A stretch of 5,625 nucleotides of DNA from Verrucomicrobiota bacterium. GTDB lineage: Bacteria > Verrucomicrobiota > Verrucomicrobiia > Opitutales > Opitutaceae. The notes under the pieces were generated by a model that ran no database searches, had not been told where the DNA came from, and worked only from the letters and a program-made list of their open reading frames with translations. The stretch spans positions 1 through 5,625 of the forward strand of contig JAEXPG010000070.1 of the NCBI GenBank assembly GCA_023447015.1. The letters are read 5' to 3'. The translations under genes were made by a program, and so were the position numbers. Shown piece by piece: positions 1 to 4,609 of the stretch; positions within the stretch are counted from its first letter, which is position 1; each line of letters begins with the position of its first letter.

Positions 1-109
1 AGGAGGATGGTCGGGGTGGACATGGTGGCTGAGACGCCGACCACCATGCGCGAAGGATCGGGACGGGCGAGGCAGGAATGGTGCCGAAGTAACCCCGGCT
101 GGGCGAAGT
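1..109. other. Left-edge region, no firm gene; possible start of a leftward gene
   Basis: This stretch lies downstream of the small minus-strand membrane-protein gene. No plus-strand frame gives a protein-like translation. On the minus strand, ATG codons at 47 and, in the same frame, at 23 open a reading frame that runs off the left edge (MVVGVSATMSTPTIL from 47, or MSTPTIL from 23). It could be the start of a co-oriented downstream gene, 62 to 86 bases after the neighbouring stop codon. No Shine-Dalgarno sequence precedes either ATG and too few codons are visible to judge. I see no terminator hairpin with a T tract here. Confidence 0.2.
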
Positions 110-550
110 CTACTCCTCCTCTTCGGCCGGATGGCCGAGCACGGCACAAAGGCGCCGCAGGCAGAACACGGTACACAGACCGAAGAAGACAAACAGTCCG
201 GCCGAGAGGGCGGATTGCTTCGTGATCTCCCTGGCTTCGACGACACTGAAGACGGCGCCGAGCAACGTCAGCGCGCCCAGCACCACCTCGTAGGCGCGGG
301 CGGCGAGCCGGTAGTTCTTCAGGGAGAAACCGCGCAGGTCGGCACCGAGATTGAGCATGAACGTGAGGGCCCCACCCCCCCCCGCGAGGGAGTATGTGAC
401 CGGTGCCGGGATGCCCAGCCGCACGGCGATCTGCGGTCCGAAGGCGGCGCCGAGGATCAGGCTGATAGCGGAGAAGACGCTGAAGACGGTCGCTCGCCGC
501 CCTTGGCTTCTGGATTGATGTTCGTCGATGTAGTTTTGGTCCGGTAGCAT
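110..550 (-). CDS. Small integral membrane protein of unknown function
   Basis: Predicted product of 146 residues, starting at the ATG at 550; an upstream in-frame TTG at 589 would add 13 poorly protein-like residues and is less likely. I do not recognise the family. The N-terminus is hydrophilic and charged (about residues 1-20). Four hydrophobic segments follow at about 22-44, 50-68, 85-104 and 114-132, joined by short polar loops such as DLRGFSLKNYRLAARAYE (70-87). The chain ends in an acidic EEEE tail. This suggests a small four-helix inner-membrane protein. A Gly-Gly-Gly-Gly stretch (57-60) is encoded by a run containing nine consecutive G, unusual in a coding region and open to slippage. 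The gene is divergent from the VC0807-like membrane-protein gene across about 207 bases. No clear Shine-Dalgarno sequence is seen. The helical hydrophobic pattern and the charged loops argue that this frame is real, while the antisense frame is a low-complexity shadow. Confidence 0.7.
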   Translation of the reverse strand: MLPDQNYIDEHQSRSQGRRATVFSVFSAISLILGAAFGPQIAVRLGIPAPVTYSLAGGGGALTFMLNLGADLRGFSLKNYRLAARAYEVVLGALTLLGAVFSVVEAREITKQSALSAGLFVFFGLCTVFCLRRLCAVLGHPAEEEE

Positions 551-757
551 GGAAGTAGTGCGGGCGGAATCTCCCCGACTCGGCAGCAAGACGCCACGTG
601 CATCGGGTCGGTCGGTACCGGCCTTGGTCGAACGGGCTTGGCGACCGGCCGAACGGGTCTGGTGGTCGGTCGGCCTCGCATGGCGTCGGATGCCCGTTTC
701 AGGGAGGTCTTCCTCGAGGCGCCGAAAACGCTGTTCAAGGGCGGGCGGGCTGGCTCA
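551..757. promoter_or_regulatory. Divergent intergenic region with degenerate short repeats
   Basis: This region separates two divergently oriented membrane-protein genes and must hold promoters for both unless the right-hand gene starts further upstream. It contains short imperfect repeats: GTCGGTCGG at 607-615 and again at 665-673, ACCGGCC at 617-623 and 644-650, and GAACGGG at 630-636 and 651-657. I cannot pick out convincing -35 and -10 hexamers. In-frame ATG (680) and TTG (638) codons allow an N-terminal extension of the rightward gene into this region, which is why its left part is the safer non-coding assignment. Confidence 0.35.
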
Positions 758-1534
758 ATGGCGCGCGACATGAGCGACCCCGCCGAAACGACCGCCGCCC
801 CGAGCGCACCGCCGACCGAGAAACAGGAGAACATCCTGCTCAACCTCATCTGCAACGTCGCGCTGCCGTCGTTCATCCTGATCAAGTTCAGCTCGCCGGC
901 GAAGGTCCTGCTCTGGCAGAGCCCCGGCCTCGGACCGATGTGGGCGCTGATCGTCGCGGTGGCGTTTCCCGTCCTCTACGGCGCCTACGATCTCGTGGTG
1001 CGGCTGAAGTGGAATTTCTTCTCGGTGGTCGGCTTCATCTCGACGTTGCTCACCGGCGGCCTGGGGCTGCTCGAGGTGGCGGCGTTCTGGATCGCGGTGA
1101 AGGAGGCGGCGGTGCCGCTGATCTTCGGGGTGGCGGTGGTCGGCTCGCTCTGGACCTCGACCCCGCTCGTGCGGACCCTGCTCTACAGCGACAAGATCCT
1201 GGACACGGCGAGGGTGGCGGAGGAGCTGGCGAAACGCGGGGCGCAGGCGGCGTTCGACCAGCTGCTTGTGCGCTCGACCTGGCTGCTCGCGGGATCGTTC
1301 TTCCTCAGTGCGGTGACAAACTTCGTGCTCGCGCAGGTGGTCTTGAAGAGCCCGCCGAACACCGCGGAATTCAAGGCCGAGATGGGGCGCATGCTCGCCC
1401 TCAGCTGGCCGGTCAATGTGCTGCCCAGCATGGTGGTGACGCTCCTCGCGCTCTGGTATCTGCTCGCCGGCATCAAGCGCCTCACGGGTCTCACACTCGA
1501 CGACATCTTCCGGCAGCCGCCGGAGAAGAAGTGA
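758..1534 (+). CDS. VC0807-family integral membrane protein
   Basis: Product of 258 residues from the ATG at 758; alternatives are ATG at 770 (4 residues shorter) and ATG at 680 or TTG at 638 (longer, with poorly conserved-looking extensions). No start has a good Shine-Dalgarno sequence, so the N-terminus is uncertain. After a polar, Pro/Ala-rich leader (about 1-25), hydrophobic segments lie near 26-44, 59-79, 88-105, 113-133, 175-195 and 213-238, giving about six membrane helices. A soluble loop (about 140-172) carries LLYSDKILDTARVAEELAKR. The stretches LLNLICNVALPSFIL (27-41), the AFPVLYGAYDL region (69-79), NFFSVVGFISTLLTGGLGLLE (86-106), KEAAVPLIFG (115-124) and GRMLALSWPVNVLPSMVV (210-227) resemble the poorly characterised VC0807 family, from recall of that family and not from a search. 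The biochemical role of the family is unknown to me. A Gfo/Idh oxidoreductase gene follows in the same orientation after 133 bases. Confidence 0.85.
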   Translation: MARDMSDPAETTAAPSAPPTEKQENILLNLICNVALPSFILIKFSSPAKVLLWQSPGLGPMWALIVAVAFPVLYGAYDLVVRLKWNFFSVVGFISTLLTGGLGLLEVAAFWIAVKEAAVPLIFGVAVVGSLWTSTPLVRTLLYSDKILDTARVAEELAKRGAQAAFDQLLVRSTWLLAGSFFLSAVTNFVLAQVVLKSPPNTAEFKAEMGRMLALSWPVNVLPSMVVTLLALWYLLAGIKRLTGLTLDDIFRQPPEKK

Positions 1535-1667
1535 TCGGTGGGACGCGCTCGGCGGCCGGCGCCGCGGGGGGGGCGTTGCGCGGCGACGCATTGAACGCCT
1601 CTGTTCCGCCTGCCGGCAGGGCGGAATCGGTTCGCGCGGTCCTGATTGCCGCCCATGCTTCGCCGCC
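1535..1667. other. Intergenic spacer with G8 run and hairpins
   Basis: This spacer separates two co-oriented genes. It begins with very GC-rich sequence that includes a short all-GC hairpin (arms GCGGC at 1552-1556 and GCCGC at 1561-1565) and a run of eight G (1566-1573). A longer inverted repeat at 1604-1626 is listed separately. I see no convincing promoter hexamers and no Shine-Dalgarno sequence before the ATG at 1668. Read-through from the upstream gene remains possible. Confidence 0.4.
1604..1626. repeat. Inverted repeat / hairpin between co-oriented genes
   Basis: The arms TTCCGCC (1604-1610) and GGCGGAA (1620-1626) pair perfectly around nine bases. The centre CCTGCCGGCAGG (1609-1620) is itself a perfect 12-base palindrome, so almost the whole element is self-complementary, allowing one bulged base. 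It lies about 70 bases after the upstream stop codon and about 40 before the next start. No T tract follows on the plus strand, so an intrinsic terminator is doubtful; an operator-type dyad, an RNA-stabilising hairpin or a dispersed palindromic repeat are alternatives. Confidence 0.5.
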
Positions 1668-2738
1668 ATGAGCACCCCTGCGAGCAAACCGGAGTACAAG
1701 GTGGCGTTGGTCGGCTGCGGCCGGCCGTGGCAAAGCGCGGGCTCGACCGGCTTCGGCATGGCGCATCACCACATGGCCGGCTACGCGGCCACCGGGCGGT
1801 GCCGACTGGTGGCGGTGGTCAACCGCACGCGCGAACGCGGCGAGGAGTTTGTCGCGGTGCACAACCCGCAGGCCAAGGTCTACACCGACCGGCTTGAGAT
1901 GATGCGCGCCGAGCGGCCCGACTTCGTGAGCGTGTGCCTGTGGCCGCAGTACCATGCCGAAGCGGTCTGCGAGATCGCGGCGTTCCGGCCGAAGCTGATC
2001 CTCTGCGAGAAGCCGATGGACATCCACTGGGACGCGAGCCTGCGGATGCACGAGGTCTGCCGGCAGCACGGCGTGATGCTGGCGATCAACCACCAGCGTC
2101 GTTTCAACTTCCCGTTCACCCGGGCGAAGGCGCTGCTCGACGCCGGCGAGATCGGCGCCCTGCAGCGGATGGAGGGCGCGTGGCGCGACTTGGCGGACAC
2201 CGGTTCGCACGTGCTCGACATGATGTTCTTCTTCAACCACGACCTGCCGGCCGACTGGGTGCTCGGCCAGATCGACATGCGCGATGCGCAGACGATCTTC
2301 GGGGCGTTGCAGGCGGGGCACGCGGTCTCCGAGATCCGCTTCAAGAACGGCGTGCGCGCCGTCTACCGTTGCGGCAAGGACTTCGAGGAGAACGGCTGCA
2401 TGCTCCGCCTCATCGGCGAGCGTGGGCTGATCGAGATCCTGCTTGCGGAGCCCTGGCTGCGCATTCGCCGGGCCGGGCAGGCGGAGTGGGAGACTGTCGA
2501 CACCGGCGAGAACATCCACGAGTTCAAGGCGATCGGCCGCGGCATCGCCGATGTGCTCCATTGCCTGGAAAACGGAGGCGTGCCGCAGCTCGACAGCTTG
2601 CGCGCCCTGCGCAGCACCGAGCTGATCTTCGCAACACATGAGTCGTCGCGTCGGCGCGGGCGGGTCGATCTGCCGCTGCCGGCTGGGCGTTGTGCGATGC
2701 TCAGCATGATCGAGTCCGGCGAGCTGAAGCTGGCCTGA
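1668..2738 (+). CDS. Gfo/Idh/MocA family NAD(P)-dependent oxidoreductase
   Basis: Product of 356 residues, predicted to be a soluble cytoplasmic dehydrogenase acting on a sugar, inositol or related polyol derivative. The N-terminal Rossmann domain opens with KVALVGCG (11-18). An insertion separates this Gly-rich turn from the usual following helix, which appears as GFGMAHHHMAGY (28-39). Strand two ends in VVNRTRE (50-56), with Asn where NAD-specific members often have Asp, so cofactor preference is open. The family EKP motif is at 114-116 within CEKPMD. The C-terminal domain shows NHQRRFN (141-147) and the motif DTGSHVLD (177-184), with His181 as the probable catalytic residue alongside Lys115. 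The loop between EIGAL (161-165) and this motif is short, a pattern I associate with a planctomycete/verrucomicrobial subgroup. The ATG at 1668 precedes the Rossmann strand by the usual short leader; no Shine-Dalgarno sequence is visible. The true substrate cannot be read from sequence, and the neighbours give no pathway. Confidence 0.92.
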   Translation: MSTPASKPEYKVALVGCGRPWQSAGSTGFGMAHHHMAGYAATGRCRLVAVVNRTRERGEEFVAVHNPQAKVYTDRLEMMRAERPDFVSVCLWPQYHAEAVCEIAAFRPKLILCEKPMDIHWDASLRMHEVCRQHGVMLAINHQRRFNFPFTRAKALLDAGEIGALQRMEGAWRDLADTGSHVLDMMFFFNHDLPADWVLGQIDMRDAQTIFGALQAGHAVSEIRFKNGVRAVYRCGKDFEENGCMLRLIGERGLIEILLAEPWLRIRRAGQAEWETVDTGENIHEFKAIGRGIADVLHCLENGGVPQLDSLRALRSTELIFATHESSRRRGRVDLPLPAGRCAMLSMIESGELKLA

Positions 2739-2746
2739 CGCCACCG

Positions 2747-2766
2747 GGGCGGCGCTCGGGCCGCCC
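2747..2766 (+). repeat. GC hairpin just after the oxidoreductase stop
   Basis: The arms GGGCGGC (2747-2753) and GCCGCCC (2760-2766) form a perfect 7-bp stem with a 6-base loop, starting nine bases after the TGA. No T tract follows, so it is a weak intrinsic terminator at best. It may act with the second hairpin at 2777-2803 or protect the 3' end of the mRNA. Confidence 0.4.
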
Positions 2767-2776
2767 GAGAATGAAA

Positions 2777-2803
2777 GAGGCGGAACCGGAGTGGTTCCGC
2801 CTC
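2777..2803 (-). terminator. Rho-independent terminator, best for the leftward acyl-CoA synthetase gene
   Basis: A perfect 11-bp stem (GAGGCGGAACC at 2777-2787 with GGTTCCGCCTC at 2793-2803) encloses a 5-base loop. Read on the minus strand, the hairpin starts about 30 bases after the acyl-CoA synthetase stop codon and is followed directly by TTTCATTC, a T-rich tail, so it fits an intrinsic terminator for that gene. On the plus strand the stem is followed by GC-rich sequence, so it would serve the convergent oxidoreductase gene less well, though a shared role is possible. Confidence 0.75.
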
Positions 2804-2833
2804 GCGAGGGGCTGATGTCGCCTGCGCCGCGGC

Positions 2834-4429
2834 TCAGTGCTTGTCGCGGGCGCGGAGCTCGACGCGGCGGGTCTTGCCGCTGGTGGTCTTGGGCAGCTCG
2901 GCGACGAACTCGATCTCGCGCGGGTACTTGAACGGCGCGATCGTGCGCTTGCAGTGCTGCTGGAGCTCCTCCTTCAGCGCGTCGGTCGGCGCGGTGCCGG
3001 CGCGGAGCACGATGAAGGCCTTCACGATCTGGCCGCGGGCGGGGTCGGGCTTGCCGACGATCGCGACGTCGAGGACGGCCGGGTGCTCGATGAGCGCGCT
3101 CTCGACCTCGAAGGGGCCGATGCGGTAGCCGGAGCTCTTGATCACGTCGTCGCGTCGGCCGATGAACCAGTAGTAGCCCTCGGCGTCGCGCGTGGCGCGG
3201 TCGCCGGTGAGGTACCAGTCGCCGCGGAACTTGTCGGCGGTCTCCTCGGGGTTGAGCCAGTACTCCTGGAACAGTCCGAGCGGGCGCTGCGGGTTGACGC
3301 GGACGGCGATCTCGCCCTCGGCGTTGCCGGGCGGCAGCTCGTTGCCCGCATCGTCGATGAGCGAGACGTTCATGCCCGGCGTGGCCTTGCCCATCGAGCC
3401 TGGGCGGATGGGGAAGTTCATCGAGCGGAAGTTGCCGATCAGCACGACGGTCTCCGTCTGGCCGTAGGCCTCGTAGATGTCGAGGCCGGTGGCCTGTTTC
3501 CAAAGTTTGATGACCTCGGGGTTGAGCGGCTCGCCGGCGGTCACGCAGTGGCGCAGCTTGGGGAAACGGCGCTTCGCGAGATCCTCGCGCACGATGAGGC
3601 GCAGGGCGGTCGGCGGAGCGCACCAGGTGGAGATCGGGAAGCACTCGAGCATGTCGAGCGTGAGGGCGGGGTCGAACTTGCCGTGGACGTCGAGGGCGAA
3701 GATGCAGGCGCCCATCTGCCACGGGCCGTAGAAGCTGGACCAGGCGGCCTTGCCCCAGCCGAGGTCGGAGATGTTCCAGTGGACGTCGTCGGGCTTGAGG
3801 TCGAGCCAGAGCCCGCCGGTGAGGCGGTGGCCGATGGCGTAGCTGGCCTGCGTGTGCAGGACCATCTTGGGTTCGCCGGTGGTGGCGCTGGTGAAGTAGA
3901 TGATGCCCGGATCGGTCGCGCGGATGGGCTCGTCCTTGAAGACGTTGGAGGCGGTGCGCAGACCGGCGTCGAAGTCGACCCAGCCGACGGCGGCGCTCTC
4001 GACGATGAGGCTGATGCCGCTGAAGGGACCGACCTTCGCGATGCCGTCGCCGGTGGTGATGACGGCGGCGACCTTGGCGGTCTCGATCCGGTAGTGGACC
4101 TCGCGCGGGGTGAGCAGGAGCGTGGCCGGCACGGGCACGGCGCCGAGGCGGATGAGGCCGAGCATCGAGATCCACCACTGCGGCAGGCGGGGCAGCATCA
4201 CGAGCACGCGGTCGCCGCGTTTCACGCCCGAGGCGCGGAGGAAGTTGGCCGCCTGCGAGCTGAGCGCCGCGATCTCGCGGAAGGTGTACTTGCGCTCGGC
4301 GCGGGTGCCGGCGTCGACCCACCAGAGGGCGGGGGCGGCGGGCCGGGACTGGGCCCACCGGTCGATGACGTCGGTGGCGAAATTGAAGAACTCAGGGGCT
4401 TGCAGCGCGGAGGCTTCGTGGGTCTGCAT
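2834..4429 (-). CDS. AMP-forming acyl-CoA synthetase (medium-chain ACSM/MACS-like)
   Basis: Product of 531 residues of the ANL adenylate-forming superfamily. It activates a carboxylic acid with ATP to the acyl-adenylate, then transfers the acyl group to coenzyme A. The phosphate-binding loop is YFTSATTGEPK (178-188), with Ala182 at the usual Gly position. The stretch around HWNISDLGWGKAAWSSFYGPW (217-237) is typical of medium-chain synthetases. Other core motifs are YEAYGQTET (319-327), YLTGD (406-410, Asp410 binding the ribose), the hinge region FIGRRDD (422-428) with KSSGYRIGPFEVE (431-443), and PKTTSGK (513-519) with the probable catalytic Lys519. Length and motif order are complete. An upstream in-frame ATG at 4534 would add 35 Pro/Arg-rich residues unlike the family, so 4429 is preferred; neither has a clear Shine-Dalgarno sequence. 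No signal peptide is seen; the enzyme should be cytoplasmic. Substrate chain length (acetate-like, medium-chain or branched) cannot be told. It appears monocistronic, ending at a hairpin terminator. Confidence 0.95.
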   Translation of the reverse strand: MQTHEASALQAPEFFNFATDVIDRWAQSRPAAPALWWVDAGTRAERKYTFREIAALSSQAANFLRASGVKRGDRVLVMLPRLPQWWISMLGLIRLGAVPVPATLLLTPREVHYRIETAKVAAVITTGDGIAKVGPFSGISLIVESAAVGWVDFDAGLRTASNVFKDEPIRATDPGIIYFTSATTGEPKMVLHTQASYAIGHRLTGGLWLDLKPDDVHWNISDLGWGKAAWSSFYGPWQMGACIFALDVHGKFDPALTLDMLECFPISTWCAPPTALRLIVREDLAKRRFPKLRHCVTAGEPLNPEVIKLWKQATGLDIYEAYGQTETVVLIGNFRSMNFPIRPGSMGKATPGMNVSLIDDAGNELPPGNAEGEIAVRVNPQRPLGLFQEYWLNPEETADKFRGDWYLTGDRATRDAEGYYWFIGRRDDVIKSSGYRIGPFEVESALIEHPAVLDVAIVGKPDPARGQIVKAFIVLRAGTAPTDALKEELQQHCKRTIAPFKYPREIEFVAELPKTTSGKTRRVELRARDKH

Positions 4430-4547
4430 TGCGCGCGAAAGTGTTGGCAGTCGCCGCGGGAAGGAAAGCCCGAAGAACGGGGCGGCGCGGCGGGGTGCGG
4501 AGGGGCTTGACGGGGGCGGCGGTGTATCCACCATCTGCGGCGTCGTG

Positions 4548-4571
4548 CCGTGGCGGCCCGGGCCGCGGCGG
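4548..4571. repeat. Palindrome, candidate operator or 5' leader hairpin
   Basis: The core GCGGCCC/GGGCCGC (4553-4566) is a perfect 14-base palindrome. It extends outwards past two mismatched pairs to a further CCG/CGG match, giving 10 of 12 paired positions over 4548-4571. It lies between divergent genes, 26 bases before the ribosome binding site of the rightward gene. It could be a regulator site. GC palindromes arise readily in DNA of this composition, so chance is a real alternative. Confidence 0.3.
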
Positions 4572-4597
4572 AGGTGCGCGAGACCGGGCGAACCCCC

Positions 4598-4604
4598 AAG
4601 GGAG
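4598..4604 (+). promoter_or_regulatory. Ribosome binding site of the transglutaminase-like gene
   Basis: AAGGGAG ends five bases before the ATG at 4610. It is the only clear Shine-Dalgarno sequence before a gene in this window, and it fixes the start of the open-ended right-hand gene. Confidence 0.75.
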
Positions 4605-4609
4605 TGCGC

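Larger units (their letters stand above)
4430..4609. promoter_or_regulatory. Divergent intergenic region between acyl-CoA synthetase and transglutaminase-like genes
   Basis: The region must contain promoters for both flanking genes. A TTGACG sequence at 4507-4512 on the plus strand resembles a -35 element, but no good -10 hexamer sits 16 to 18 bases downstream, so I do not call it a promoter. A GC palindrome lies at 4553-4566 and is listed separately. The left part of the region could be coding only if the synthetase used the unlikely upstream ATG at 4534. Confidence 0.4.

Noticed and set aside
7..225. A 72-codon plus-strand frame at the left edge
   Set aside because: It is Arg/Gly-rich low complexity and overlaps the membrane-protein gene antisense. 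The AGGAGG at 1-6 is adjacent to its ATG with no spacing, so it is not a usable Shine-Dalgarno sequence.
598..1671. A 357-codon plus-strand frame overlapping the VC0807-like gene
   Set aside because: The translation is Arg/Gly/Ala-rich without hydrophobic segments, while the other frame gives a coherent six-helix membrane protein with recognisable family stretches.
1491..4358. A 955-codon open frame on the minus strand
   Set aside because: It runs antisense to the oxidoreductase gene and out of frame through the acyl-CoA synthetase gene, crosses the terminator hairpins, and its translation is an Arg/Pro/Ala/His-rich low-complexity string. It is an artefact of high GC content.
2837..4510. A 557-codon open frame on the plus strand
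   Set aside because: It is exactly antisense to the acyl-CoA synthetase, whose full set of family motifs is in the minus frame. The translation is Gly/Ala/Val/Asp/Glu-rich with no domain pattern.
4430..4534. N-terminal extension of the acyl-CoA synthetase from ATG 4534
   Set aside because: The 35 added residues are Pro/Ser/Arg-rich, unlike this enzyme family, and the internal ATG at 4429 gives a normal N-terminus leading into FFNFATDVIDRW.
4507..4535. TTGACG as a sigma-70 type promoter for the transglutaminase-like gene
   Set aside because: The -35 match is good, but the only -10-like stretch (TATCCA at 4525) is just 12 bases away and nothing suitable sits at 16 to 18 bases.
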